From positions 1-52,392 of the forward strand of contig JABWAU010000010.1 in assembly GCA_013360875.1 (NCBI GenBank): a stretch of 52,392 bases of DNA, read 5' to 3'. A model generated the notes under the pieces. It saw only the letters and a program-made list of their open reading frames with translations. It was not told the origin of the DNA and made no database searches. The position numbers and the translations under genes are program-made. Source of the DNA: Anaerolineales bacterium (GTDB lineage Bacteria > Chloroflexota > Anaerolineae > Anaerolineales > Villigracilaceae). Shown here piece by piece: positions 7,363 through 16,141 of the stretch. Position 1 is the first letter of the stretch, and each line of letters starts with the position of its first letter.

Positions 7363-7436
7363 TGGGCGCACAGGGACTCGAACCCCGGACCTCATGTGTG
7401 TGATACATGCGCTCTAACCAACTGAGCTATGCGCCC
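7363..7436 (-). tRNA. tRNA-Val (anticodon CAC)
   Basis: A 74-nt cloverleaf on the minus strand. The acceptor stem is GGGCGCA/TGCGCCC with discriminator A. The D arm is GCTC...GAGC. The anticodon stem is CATGT/ACATG around the loop ATCACAC, giving anticodon CAC that reads GUG. The T arm is CGGGG-TTCGAGT-CCCTG. CCA is not encoded. It has its own promoter (7449-7477) and terminator (7334-7360), so it is an independent unit. Confidence 0.96.
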
Positions 7437-7448
7437 AAAGCGACGCAG

Positions 7449-7477
7449 ATTATAGCCGAGATAAACCCATTCGGCAA
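7449..7477 (-). promoter_or_regulatory. Promoter of tRNA-Val
   Basis: Minus strand TTGCCG, exactly 17 bp, TATAAT. The -10 box ends 12 nt before the mature tRNA 5' end. Confidence 0.8.
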
Positions 7478-7494
7478 GCAAAAATAAAGCATCG

Positions 7495-8634
7495 CTACGG
7501 CGGAGGCAACACGTCCCACGGGTTGACGAACGACGAGATCGCGCGGATCTCGAAATGCAGATGCGAGCCGCTCGAACGCCCGGTGTTGCCGATCGCGCCG
7601 ATCACGTCGCCCTGTCCCACGGATTGTCCGCAGACGACGTTCAACGCGGACAGATGCGCGTACAACGATTGGAAGCCGCTTCCGTGGTCAACCATGATCA
7701 TGTTGCCGTAGCCGTAATTATTCCAGCCCGCGTACACCACCACTCCGGCGTCCGTCGCATAAACGCCCTCGCCTTCATTTCCCGCGATGTCAATGCCCCA
7801 GTGATTGGCGCTGGGCGAATAATCGAAGCCCGAAAGATAATGCTTGTTGGCGGGCCAGATAAAACTGCCAAACCCCACCGCGCCGCCCGAGACGGGACCG
7901 CACGCGCCCTCTCCAAGCACGCGCGCCGATGCGGGATTCTCACGCGTCACGCCGAGCGGCGCGCTCCAGGATATGAACTCGCGCCTCCCGCCCGGCACGA
8001 CCAACCACGTGCCAGGCGGGATGTTTGGATTGGCATAGTCGCCGACGGTCGCCGCGTCCAACCCGTTGGCGGGATAATTGATAATGTCCTCGGGCGTCAC
8101 GCCATAATATCTTGCCACGCCATTCAGCCCCTCACCCTGTTGCCACTCGTGATACGTCCCATCCACCGGCAAAATGTTCAATTCCTGTCCGGGTCTCAAC
8201 GAGTGCGGGTTATCCAGCAGCACGTAATAATTTCCCCACAAAACGGTCTCGGGCTTCAAGCCGAACTTTTCCGCGATGCCGAAGATCGTATCCCCTTCGA
8301 TGACTGTGTACCTGGTCACCTCCTGCCGCGGACGGGATGGGATGATAGTGCGCTCCTGCGCCAAACGCGGGACGCCATCATAAGCGTTCGCCGCCTCAGG
8401 GACGCCTGCGCCTCCTGCCCCGCCGACAGTTGGTACAACCGCCGTCGCCTCGACCTCGCCCCCAGCCCCCGCAACCGCCCGCGTCGTGGGCATCCGCAGC
8501 AGAACGATCACCGCGCCCAGCAGCAAGAGGGAAAGGATCCCCGTGCCGACACGCAACAGCGAGTCCCCCAATCCCAATTGAAGGATCGAATCCAGAAAGC
8601 GGCTGAAAATTCCCCGCGGATCATTGTTCTTCAT
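7495..8634 (-). CDS. LysM / M23 peptidase (murein endopeptidase-like)
   Basis: A 379-aa envelope protein. A transmembrane anchor lies near residues 28-47. A Gly/Ala/Val-rich linker is followed by two LysM modules (RYTVIEGDTIFGIAEKFGLK and a second around HEWQQGEGLNGVARYYGVTP). The C-terminal M23 domain carries the zinc motifs HWGIDIAG and HLHFEI plus the central HGSGFQSLYAHLS. It is expected to cleave peptidoglycan cross-links outside the membrane. The ATG at 8634 is chosen because the in-frame ATG at 8661 lies inside a promoter -10 box (TATGAT, 8657-8662) and so would not be transcribed. Confidence 0.9.
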   Translation of the reverse strand: MKNNDPRGIFSRFLDSILQLGLGDSLLRVGTGILSLLLLGAVIVLLRMPTTRAVAGAGGEVEATAVVPTVGGAGGAGVPEAANAYDGVPRLAQERTIIPSRPRQEVTRYTVIEGDTIFGIAEKFGLKPETVLWGNYYVLLDNPHSLRPGQELNILPVDGTYHEWQQGEGLNGVARYYGVTPEDIINYPANGLDAATVGDYANPNIPPGTWLVVPGGRREFISWSAPLGVTRENPASARVLGEGACGPVSGGAVGFGSFIWPANKHYLSGFDYSPSANHWGIDIAGNEGEGVYATDAGVVVYAGWNNYGYGNMIMVDHGSGFQSLYAHLSALNVVCGQSVGQGDVIGAIGNTGRSSGSHLHFEIRAISSFVNPWDVLPPP

Positions 8635-8656
8635 TCGATAGCGAATCTCCGGGAAA

Positions 8657-8686
8657 ATCATAACATGTGTAAAAAAGGGGCGTCAA
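8657..8686 (-). promoter_or_regulatory. Promoter of the M23 peptidase gene; decides the start codon
   Basis: Minus strand TTGACG, 18-bp spacer, TATGAT. The -10 box overlaps the upstream candidate ATG (8661). The expected transcript starts near 8650, about 16 nt before the ATG at 8634, with GGAG at its 5' end. Confidence 0.6.
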
Positions 8687-8714
8687 TCCGCCCATCCCAT
8701 ACGCTAACCTTGCG

Positions 8715-9974
8715 TTAACCCGGCGAATTGTGTACTTCCCGAAATTTGAGCCTGATCGCAAGGATGCCGACCAGACAAATCACGCCGCCCGCGATGATCG
8801 TGGTGGGAACGTCCCACGTTTGCGCCATCCATCCAATCACGATGCTTCCAAAGGGGGCGACCCCCTGAAGCGCCCAGAAATACACGCTGAACACGCGCCC
8901 GCGTAGACCGTTCGGAACGTCCACCTGGATCATCGTGTTCATGCTCACCAGTTGAGTGACGGTGCCCCAGCCCACGAAGGTTAACAGCAGCATGGCAAGG
9001 GAGGCGTCTCTTACGAAGCCCAGCGCAATGATGGGAAAGACGAACGCGGTTTGCCCGAGAAGTAACATCTTTGGTTTGTTCGCGGTTGCCAGGTACGCTG
9101 CGAGAAGGGCGGCGATCAATGCCCCAACGCCCTGGACGGCGTACAGGTTGCTGGTGCGCTCCGCGACGACCGCCTCCGTATCGGCGATGGTCTGTAATAC
9201 ATCGCGCGCCACCGCCGGGATCTGCTGTGTCAACGGGATGCCGAAGAACCCCACCAGCGTCGCCATCAGGATGACGGACAGGACGACGACATTACTACGT
9301 ATATATTCGACGCCTTCCTTGAATTCCCTTCGCAAGTGTCGTTCCTCGGGCGCTTCCTGCTCCACCTTGAAGCGGGTCCTGGAGAGGAACAACCCGATGA
9401 CCACGAACACAAAACTGATCCCGTTTGCGAGGAACACGCTCCCCTCGTTTCCGCTTGTCGCGATCAGCCACGCCGCGATCAGTGGACCGATCACGCGCCC
9501 GACGTTGAAGGCTGTCGTTTGCAGGGCGATCGCGCTGGGCAACGCCTCGCGCCCCGCCAGTTCGATGAGCATGGATTGGCGCGCCGTGACCTCTATCGAA
9601 ACCGCCGAACCGTAGAAGAACGCCAGCGCGATGATGTGCCATACCTCGATGCGATTCGCGTACGCCAGATAGGCAAGCCCGAACGCCTGGAGCGACATAA
9701 TGGATTGAAAGAGGATGACCGTCTTTCTTTTATCCCAGCGTTCCACCAGCACTCCTGCGGGAAGCGCAAATAAAAGAGTCGGGAGCGTGTTGGCGAATCC
9801 GATCAACCCCAGGTCGAAGGGACGGCCCGACATGCGATAGGCGAGGTAGGGAAGCGCGGTCGCCTGCGCCCACGTACCGATGACCGAGACCAGTTGACCG
9901 ATGACGAAAATGACAAAATCGCGCGAGGCAAGCGCGGGAAAACGTTCGATGAGTCTGGCGTTGAATCGATTCAC
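8715..9974 (-). CDS. Major facilitator superfamily exporter (MFS_3 / EntS-like)
   Basis: A 419-aa protein with about twelve hydrophobic helices. The N-terminal pattern FPALASRDFVIFVIGQLVS and the motif A-like loop ERWDKRKTVI between helices 2 and 3 fit the MFS_3 family (enterobactin exporter-like, multidrug or siderophore efflux). Substrate is unknown. The frame stays open upstream to 10082, overlapping the SRAP gene, but those residues look non-coding. The GTG at 9974 gives a normal N-terminus, although no clear ribosome-binding site precedes it. It is 91 bp downstream of the SRAP gene and may be co-transcribed. Confidence 0.85.
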   Translation of the reverse strand: MNRFNARLIERFPALASRDFVIFVIGQLVSVIGTWAQATALPYLAYRMSGRPFDLGLIGFANTLPTLLFALPAGVLVERWDKRKTVILFQSIMSLQAFGLAYLAYANRIEVWHIIALAFFYGSAVSIEVTARQSMLIELAGREALPSAIALQTTAFNVGRVIGPLIAAWLIATSGNEGSVFLANGISFVFVVIGLFLSRTRFKVEQEAPEERHLRREFKEGVEYIRSNVVVLSVILMATLVGFFGIPLTQQIPAVARDVLQTIADTEAVVAERTSNLYAVQGVGALIAALLAAYLATANKPKMLLLGQTAFVFPIIALGFVRDASLAMLLLTFVGWGTVTQLVSMNTMIQVDVPNGLRGRVFSVYFWALQGVAPFGSIVIGWMAQTWDVPTTIIAGGVICLVGILAIRLKFREVHNSPG

Positions 9975-10065
9975 GATGAAGTAATCACAGCGCGTATCTT
10001 GTGCTGAGCTGGCAGGTTGACAGGCGAAGCCGTTCCGACCCCCTGTCGAAGGACGGCAAACTGCC

Positions 10066-10746
10066 CTACGCGGGAACGACAAGCTCGGGCGAGTCGTTTT
10101 CGGGTTTGTTGACCAGCGTCGAGACCGGGTGGGCGGACATGGCGTCGGCGGGGTAGGGCTTGAGGAGGGGGAGCAGGTCTTCGGGAGTCTGAGGCGAAGC
10201 GTCCAGCCATTTTGCGTAATCGCGCGGAGGCAGGATGACCGGCATCCGATTGTGGATCGTCGCCATCAGTTCGTTCGGTTCAGTGGTGATGATGGTGCAG
10301 GTCTTGAGGCTCGATCCGTCCGGGCTTTCCCACGAATCCCACAAGCCCGCGAAGGCGAAGGGTTTGCGGTCTTTCATGTGGATGAAGTATGGCGTTTTGA
10401 TCTTTCTGCCGGGCACGGCTTTCCATTCGTAAAAGCCGTCCGCCAGGATGAGACAGCGTTTATATTTGAACGAGCCGCGAAAGGACGGTTTTTCCGCGAC
10501 GGTTTCGCCGCGCGCGTTGATGAGGCGGTTGCCGATGGACGGGTCTTTTGCCCACATGGGGATCAATCCCCAGATGAAGAAGTCGGCGGTGTTTGCCCCA
10601 TCGTTCGGGATCGCCAGCACGGGTTGAGAGGGCGCGATATTGAAGCGCGGCGCGAATTTTTTCGGGAAGATGGTTTCGCCCAGGGTCTCGCGGAACGTAT
10701 CCTGCAATTCCGCGGGATCAACGGTCAATGTAAATCGTCCGCACAT
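10066..10746 (-). CDS. SRAP-domain abasic-site-processing protein (YedK/HMCES family)
   Basis: A 226-aa protein. The mature N-terminus must be Cys2 (M-CGRFTL), which forms a thiazolidine crosslink with abasic sites in single-stranded DNA. Other family landmarks are present: RFNIAPSQ with the conserved Asn, NARGET, ADGFYEWK with the conserved Glu, and the C-terminal MSAHPVSTLVN with the catalytic His. The ATG at 10746 places Cys at position 2 and has AAGGAG five nt upstream. The in-frame GTG at 10752 is therefore not used. It protects and repairs stalled replication forks. Its upstream neighbour is selB. Confidence 0.93.
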   Translation of the reverse strand: MCGRFTLTVDPAELQDTFRETLGETIFPKKFAPRFNIAPSQPVLAIPNDGANTADFFIWGLIPMWAKDPSIGNRLINARGETVAEKPSFRGSFKYKRCLILADGFYEWKAVPGRKIKTPYFIHMKDRKPFAFAGLWDSWESPDGSSLKTCTIITTEPNELMATIHNRMPVILPPRDYAKWLDASPQTPEDLLPLLKPYPADAMSAHPVSTLVNKPENDSPELVVPA

Positions 10747-10863
10747 GATCACTCCTTTAGTTGCGGTGTCGGCAATACGATTTTGAGTTTACGCATTCAG
10801 AAATTTTTCAGCCTCGAATTTCACGAATTGCCTTTTTACGCGGGTTCCGCGATGATCACAATT

Positions 10864-12765
10864 TTACCTGCGAAGCGCGAGTTTTCTCGCGTCGCCGTGA
10901 CGCGCGGTCACGCCGATGGCATCCAGGTGTTCGAGCAACGCCTGCGCGAATTTCCTCGTCGTGCCGAGCATATCGCGCACCTCCGCCAGCGTGACCTGTC
11001 CGTTCCGTTGGATGGCTGTCTTTATTTTATCCACCATCTCATCATAATCTTTTTTCCGAAACACGACCTCCTGCGAGACGGCGACCAGTTCGCCCATTTC
11101 GATCAACGCGTTGAAGACCTCCTCGCCGACCTCCGCCTGACATTCCTTTACGCCCGGCGGACTGAACGGATTCGCCTCGAACCTGCGCTTCAATACCTGG
11201 ACCTTCGCCTGTTCCCGTCCATCGAACCTTATCTCATGCCCGGGCTTCGCGACCCAGGAGGAGTAATCGGTAATGGAGTTGTCAGCGATCAGTTTTCCAA
11301 GCAGGGCGTTGAAGATGCGAGGCGACAGTTTGAGCCTGCTCTTCAATTCTTCGCGTGGAACGCCTCGCCGGAGGGGATATTCGCGGTGATACGCCTCGAC
11401 CAACTGAATGGTTTTATCGTGCAACGCGCTCCAATGTGGGGATGGAACGACGAGCAGGTCGGCGTTGATCGTCGGTTTGCCGTCTTCGAGGGGGATCAAT
11501 TGTCCGTTCCCGATCAGTTCTTTCAGGGCGCCTTCCGCGTTTTCGTCGTCGAGCCTCGAACGGCGCACGATGTCCTGAATGGAGGCAACGTTCATGCCGA
11601 ACGCGGCTTCGAACAACACCTCGGCGGGGGAGCCTTGCGCCAGCGCCTCGAGGGATTTCGGAACGGTTTCATCGAATCGTTTGTGCCGTCCCTTTGGCTG
11701 GTGATCCACGATCACGCCCCCGCCCAGCGTCTCACCGGGAGAAGGGCGGCGCAGGATGTAGCGATCTCCGCGCACGGCAACCACCGGTTCGCGCAGTTCG
11801 AGTTGGATCCACGCCTCGTTGCCGGGCTGCAATTCCTCCGCGCCAAGCAATCGCAGGGTTCCAATGGTCTCGGACGCGCCGACGAAAAACTTGACCTCCT
11901 GCCCGTGCAGGACGGTGGAGGAGGCGTCCTTCAGCAATTTGAAACGCGCATCCAGCCGGCGCGTGGGCTGGTATTGACCCGGGCGCGCCAGCACGTCCCC
12001 ACGCCGGATCTGCTCCGTGCCGATCCCGGAAACGTTGACCGCCGTGCGCGACCCGGGGACCGCTCTCTCCTCTTTCTTCTTGTGGGTTTGCAGTCCGCGT
12101 ATTCTTCCCTTCAATCCGCCCGGCAAAATTTCGATGTCCTCGCCTGCGGAAAGATGCCCGTCGCTCAAGGTGCCGGTGACGACCGTGCCGAATCCGCTCA
12201 TGGTGAAGACGCGGTCAATGGGCAGGCGCGGACGGTTGAGGTCGGGGCGTGCGGGTTTTTCTTGAAGAAGTGATTGGAGGTTGGCAATTAGAGAATCGAG
12301 TCCGTTTTTGGTTTTGGCGGAGACGCGTACGATGGGCGCGTCTTTGAGAACGGTATCGGCAACAGCGGCGCGAATGTCCGTTTCGACGAGATCGAGCCAG
12401 GCTGAGTCCGAAGCGAGGTCGGTCTTGGTCAAAACGATGAGCCCGGCGGGAATCTGCAACAGGTCCAAAATCGCAAGATGTTCCTTCGTTTGCGGCATGA
12501 CGCCCTCGTCCGCCGCGACGACGAGGAGCGCGGCGTCTATCCCGCCGACGCCCGCGAGCATGTTTTCGATGAAGTCGCGGTGACCCGGCACATCCACAAT
12601 GCCGATCTCCTCGCCGTTCGGAAGCGTGAGCCAGGCGAAGCCGAGTTCGATGGTCATCTCACGCGCCTGTTCCTCCTTGAGGCGATCCGGGTGTACGCCG
12701 GTCAGCGCTTCGATGAGCGTGGATTTTCCGTGGTCAACGTGACCTGCCGTGCCGATAACGCGCAT
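10864..12765 (-). CDS. selB: Selenocysteine-specific elongation factor SelB
   Basis: A 633-aa translational GTPase. The N-terminal G domain has GHVDHGKST (residues 8-16), DVPGH and TKTD, followed by EF-Tu-like domains II and III. A C-terminal part from about residue 390 on contains winged-helix modules that bind the SECIS RNA hairpin (for example YHREYPLRRGVPREELKSR and the terminal VTLAEVRDMLGTTRKFAQAL). It delivers Sec-tRNA to UGA codons. The start has AGGAG three nt upstream. No selA, selD or tRNA-Sec was found in the window, so the rest of the pathway must lie elsewhere. Confidence 0.95.
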   Translation of the reverse strand: MRVIGTAGHVDHGKSTLIEALTGVHPDRLKEEQAREMTIELGFAWLTLPNGEEIGIVDVPGHRDFIENMLAGVGGIDAALLVVAADEGVMPQTKEHLAILDLLQIPAGLIVLTKTDLASDSAWLDLVETDIRAAVADTVLKDAPIVRVSAKTKNGLDSLIANLQSLLQEKPARPDLNRPRLPIDRVFTMSGFGTVVTGTLSDGHLSAGEDIEILPGGLKGRIRGLQTHKKKEERAVPGSRTAVNVSGIGTEQIRRGDVLARPGQYQPTRRLDARFKLLKDASSTVLHGQEVKFFVGASETIGTLRLLGAEELQPGNEAWIQLELREPVVAVRGDRYILRRPSPGETLGGGVIVDHQPKGRHKRFDETVPKSLEALAQGSPAEVLFEAAFGMNVASIQDIVRRSRLDDENAEGALKELIGNGQLIPLEDGKPTINADLLVVPSPHWSALHDKTIQLVEAYHREYPLRRGVPREELKSRLKLSPRIFNALLGKLIADNSITDYSSWVAKPGHEIRFDGREQAKVQVLKRRFEANPFSPPGVKECQAEVGEEVFNALIEMGELVAVSQEVVFRKKDYDEMVDKIKTAIQRNGQVTLAEVRDMLGTTRKFAQALLEHLDAIGVTARHGDARKLALRR

Positions 12766-12777
12766 CTGCTCCTCTTA

Positions 12778-12835
12778 TTAACTGCCGAGACACGGAGACA
12801 CTGAGAAAGATCCTCTCCGCGCTTCCGTGTCTTTA
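12778..12835. repeat. Palindromic repeat, gcgaag/gacacgg family
   Basis: Begins TTAACTGCCGAGACACGGAG. Inner arms GACACGGA (12789-12796) and TCCGTGTC (12824-12831) pair. It resembles the elements at 22554, 29654 and 41566 in layout. It lies between the coiled-coil gene and selB. A second hairpin with CTGGCG/CGCCAG arms follows at about 12842-12860. Confidence 0.55.
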
Positions 12836-12899
12836 CACGTGCCTGGCGGGCAGCGCCAGGGTTATCCCCGCATGGGGACAGTGGCATTGCGTGCGAATC

Positions 12900-14099
12900 T
12901 TATTTCTTTGTCTTCTTCGTCGTCTTGCCGTGACCCATGATGCGTTCGTACGCGGAGAGCCATTCGTGCGCCACGTTCATCAATTCCTGAAGTTGTGCCT
13001 CGGTGGTTTCCGCCGTCTGGTGCAGTTGATCCTGCGTAGTCTGCTGCGCCTCGTCCAGCGCGCGGATGCGATCCTCGAGTTTTTGGATGGACTTGCGCAG
13101 GTCCTTGCCGCTTTCGTCCAGCGAGAGGGTGTAGCCGGTCCAACGTTTCTGGTCGTCGGCTTTGAACGTAACCCATTCCTGCCTGAGGCGGTCCTCGGCG
13201 AGTCTTTGCATTTCGGTGACTTCGTTGATGCGCCGTTCGAGTTTGGAGTTGAGTTCGTTGTAGGTCTCCTGGGCGCGCTTTGCGGAACGAAGGGTTTCCT
13301 CGAGTGCCAGGGATTGCGCCTCGAGTTTTTCCACCTGCGCCTGGAAATCGGCGTAACTCTTGCTCCATTCCTTGTAGGCGCGTTCGCGGTCGAGGTGCGC
13401 GACGGATTGTTTTTCGATGAATTCGTTCTGCACGGCTTTGCGCTCGGCTTCGGAGACCATCAATTCCTTGATGCGGGTTTCCAGGTGCTTGAAACTGTCG
13501 GCGCTCGTGTCAATGCGGGAGCGTGTCTCGTCAATCCGTTTGCGGAGCGCCGTCAGCTCGCCCTGCAGGTCGGCGATGCGCTTCATGTCCTGCTTGCGGT
13601 TTTCGTCGAAGACGCGCTGGACGCGGGTCGCCTCCTCCGCGGCGCGTTTCGCCTCGTCAATGGGCGGTCTTAACTCCTTGATCTCCTGGTGCAGGCGCGT
13701 CTCTTCGAGGGCGCGGGCTTTGAGTTCGCGCTTGAGGGGGGCGATCTCCGTCAGCGCCTTTTTGATCTGGTCAATTTCCTTGTTGAGGGGTTCGAGGTCC
13801 TTCTGGTGCTGTTTGGTCAGGTCCTTTTCGCGTTTCTGGTATTTCTTCTCGAGTTCCTCGAGCGCGATCTTCATCTCTTCGCGTTGATTCGCGACGATGA
13901 CTTCGAACTGGTCAATGCGCGCGGAATTGGGCAGCAGCGCGGCGATCTGTTTTTCGAGCGGTTTGATCTGTTTGGCGACCGTGTCGAGATTCGCCTCGTA
14001 GGAGGCGATGCGTTCCTCCAGTTCGATGATCGCGGCTTTATCCTTGCGGTGTTCCTCGTCAAGCCATTGCAGGCGTTTGACGATCTGTTCGAAATCCAT
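12900..14099 (-). CDS. Long coiled-coil protein of unknown function
   Basis: A 399-aa protein that is almost entirely charged heptad sequence from residue 2 to about 370 (for example EELEKKYQKREKDLTKQHQK). It ends in a short hydrophobic-helical patch (AHEWLSAYERIM) and a Lys/Thr-rich tail. No signal peptide or membrane segment is present. It may be a structural or SMC-like scaffold; no catalytic motif is visible. It starts 48 bp after the last complex I-like gene on the same strand, so it may be co-transcribed with that cluster and act with it, but this is only positional evidence. GC content and codon use match the neighbours. Confidence 0.75.
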   Translation of the reverse strand: MDFEQIVKRLQWLDEEHRKDKAAIIELEERIASYEANLDTVAKQIKPLEKQIAALLPNSARIDQFEVIVANQREEMKIALEELEKKYQKREKDLTKQHQKDLEPLNKEIDQIKKALTEIAPLKRELKARALEETRLHQEIKELRPPIDEAKRAAEEATRVQRVFDENRKQDMKRIADLQGELTALRKRIDETRSRIDTSADSFKHLETRIKELMVSEAERKAVQNEFIEKQSVAHLDRERAYKEWSKSYADFQAQVEKLEAQSLALEETLRSAKRAQETYNELNSKLERRINEVTEMQRLAEDRLRQEWVTFKADDQKRWTGYTLSLDESGKDLRKSIQKLEDRIRALDEAQQTTQDQLHQTAETTEAQLQELMNVAHEWLSAYERIMGHGKTTKKTKK

Positions 14100-14147
14100 T
14101 TTGCCTCCGACGCGTGTTCTTGAATTGCGTGCGGGTATTATAACGCC

Positions 14148-15545
14148 TCAACGACCGAGGTGTTCGAACATGGCTGGCAGGTCCGTCAGAAAGAATTGAA
14201 CCGCCTGAGGGAACAAGCCCAGGACGAAAAGCCCGATCATTCCCAGCCCGAGCATGATCCCCTGCAGCCAATTTTCGCCCACTTCCCAGCCTGTGTATTC
14301 GTCCGCCATGCTGAGGACAGCCAGCGAACGGAACGACGCCGTGAATAAACCGACAATACCGATTCCCATCCACAACGCCGCGTCGAGCGAGACGCGCGCC
14401 AGGGCATCCCACAACGCCAGCCGCGCAGGGAAGCCCGCCAGCAAGGGCAGTCCGCTTGTGGAGAGCGAGGCAAGCACCAGCCCGGCGCTCGCAAACGGGA
14501 AACGCCTGAGCAAACCGCGCGTCTCGCCGAAGCGCATCGTTTTGGACTGTTCCCTGAGGATGGTCAGCGAGAGCGACCAGACCGCCAGCGCTAGCGCGCG
14601 CGCGGGGAGGAGCAAAAACAGGATGGGAATCCCCAGCCTCAGGTCCAGGCTGAGCGCAAGCAGGCAGAATCCCGTATCGGCGATGGAGCCGAACGCCATG
14701 ATCCGCCCAAGGTGGTTTTGGAACGCCGCCCACAATCCGCCGGTGACGAGCATGAGCAATCCACTGAATTGCAGGGCGGTGGTCAGTTCGGGTGAAGTGC
14801 GGAGCCAGGAGTAACGGTCAATGAACCCCGCGCCGAAGATCAGGGTGATGGTGGGGATGATCCAAAGAAGGAAGCCGACCACAAAGGGATGGGTCTCCTC
14901 CAGCAGCATGGGAATCCAGTTGTACAACGGAAAGATCGCCAGCAGGAACGCGAACCCAAGCCCAAGCACGGCGGCAGCTTGACCGGCCAAAGCCAGGTTG
15001 CCGGGGCTGACCTCCACGCCAGCCAACAGCCAGCCGGAAATCAGGATGAACGGCATGGCAAGCGTTTGATAGATGAGGAATCGAACGACGCCGCGTCCGG
15101 GCGGTTGATCCGCGCCCGCCAGCAGGGGAACCGCCAGCAGGACAGCCATCTCGATGAAGAGCGCGGCGAAAAGGAACGGCTCCACCGCGATCGAAGCGAC
15201 CATCAACGCTGTGATCAACAGTCCCAGCGGCGCGAAGCGCAGCGCCGATTTGGAGGCTTCCGCGCCGAAGAACCATAACGCCGTCCCTCCAAAGATCAAC
15301 GCCAGCAGGGGTCCCTCTTCCGGCTTGATGAGAAGTTCCCTGCCGAGGACGCTTAACGACGATTCGATCCTGAAAGATAACGCGCCCACTTTCAACGCCT
15401 CTTCCGTCGGGATGAATTGCGCGGACGCCGCGAGCAGGACCGCCGCCGTTCCCCCGATGAGACTCAACGCGCGCTGGTTGCGAACGAGAATCAACAGAAC
15501 GGCGATGACAGCCGGGGCGATGATCCAGATCGTTGGAGAGTTCAT
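14148..15545 (-). CDS. NuoM/NuoN-like membrane subunit (proton-conducting transporter family, divergent)
   Basis: A 465-aa protein with about 14 hydrophobic helices resembling antiporter-like subunits of complex I, Mrp or group 4 hydrogenases. Landmarks are a Glu in FIEMAVLLAVPLL (equivalent to the helix-5 Glu), a degenerate PLYNWIPMLLEE in place of PFHTWLPDA, and AAFQNHLGRIMAFGSIADTG in place of the A..Q.DLKRLLAYSSI motif. The lysines expected in helices 7 and 8 are not visible (FAFLLAIFPLY, PTITLIFGAGF). The ATG at 15545 overlaps the stop of the preceding gene (ATGA). The open frame extends further upstream but is out of phase with real coding there. Role is probably ion translocation or a structural partner. 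Confidence 0.8.
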   Translation of the reverse strand: MNSPTIWIIAPAVIAVLLILVRNQRALSLIGGTAAVLLAASAQFIPTEEALKVGALSFRIESSLSVLGRELLIKPEEGPLLALIFGGTALWFFGAEASKSALRFAPLGLLITALMVASIAVEPFLFAALFIEMAVLLAVPLLAGADQPPGRGVVRFLIYQTLAMPFILISGWLLAGVEVSPGNLALAGQAAAVLGLGFAFLLAIFPLYNWIPMLLEETHPFVVGFLLWIIPTITLIFGAGFIDRYSWLRTSPELTTALQFSGLLMLVTGGLWAAFQNHLGRIMAFGSIADTGFCLLALSLDLRLGIPILFLLLPARALALAVWSLSLTILREQSKTMRFGETRGLLRRFPFASAGLVLASLSTSGLPLLAGFPARLALWDALARVSLDAALWMGIGIVGLFTASFRSLAVLSMADEYTGWEVGENWLQGIMLGLGMIGLFVLGLFPQAVQFFLTDLPAMFEHLGR

Positions 15546-16138
15546 GGCGTTTCCGTTTCCTGCGTGTTGGAGGCGATCATCAGATAGGAGCCAGCCAAAG
15601 CCAGCCCGAGGTTGACGATGGCAAGCAAAGCCGCCAGCAGAACCGAACTTTCGACCGCGGCGTGAATGACCTCGAACCCGGAAAGAACCGTCATCAAACC
15701 GATTGACGCGCGCATGGGCTGGTCGGTGACGCCGAGGTGAAGCAATCCCATGCCGATCAAGAGCATTCCTCCCGCGGAGACCGTCGCTCCGGCGTCCGCC
15801 ATCATGGAGTCCACAAACGGGGCGCCGGTGGCGGCGATCAAACCGACGAAACCGGCGGCAATCAGGCGGAAGAGTCGTCCCTGCGGGAGCGCGCTTGCGC
15901 CTTCGTCCTTCTCGCTCATGTTCGAGCGCGTCATGCCCAGGATGACCGCGCTCATCCAGCCCGCGATCACTTTGACGGTCGCCGCGCCAAGAGTCCAGTG
16001 TTGCAGGGTGAGAAGAAACACCCCGACATATTGCAGGGAAAGAAAAATGATCAGCCAACGCCAGTCGCGCGCGAGCAATATGCCCGCGGAAGTGACGGCG
16101 ATCAGCACGATGACGGTCCACGAGAGAAGAGGAGACAT
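15542..16138 (-). CDS. NuoK/HyfE/MrpC-like small membrane subunit
   Basis: A 198-aa membrane protein with about six helices. Its C-terminal half (LLIGMGLLHLGVTDQPMRASIGLMTVLSGFEVIHAAVESS in two parts, with Glu in SGFEVIHAAVE) resembles HyfE, NuoK and MrpC subunits, which hold membrane Glu residues of the proton path. The N-terminal half resembles an additional two- or three-helix unit. It starts 3 bp after the stop of the NuoL-like gene and overlaps the next gene by 4 bp, so the three genes form a tight operon. The assignment to a subfamily is by eye and could be HyfE rather than NuoK. Confidence 0.65.
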   Translation of the reverse strand: MSPLLSWTVIVLIAVTSAGILLARDWRWLIIFLSLQYVGVFLLTLQHWTLGAATVKVIAGWMSAVILGMTRSNMSEKDEGASALPQGRLFRLIAAGFVGLIAATGAPFVDSMMADAGATVSAGGMLLIGMGLLHLGVTDQPMRASIGLMTVLSGFEVIHAAVESSVLLAALLAIVNLGLALAGSYLMIASNTQETETP

Positions 16139-16141
16139 GGA

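Noticed and set aside
10129-12273. A 714-codon open frame on the plus strand.
   Set aside because: It lies antisense to selB and the SRAP gene, both with clear family motifs; long antisense frames are common in high-GC DNA.
12842-12890. CTGGCG/CGCCAG and CCCCGCATGGGG hairpins before selB considered as a terminator or SECIS-like element.
   Set aside because: No T-run on the relevant strand and no UGA-containing gene next to them; they resemble pieces of the repeat cores at 19822 and 34590.
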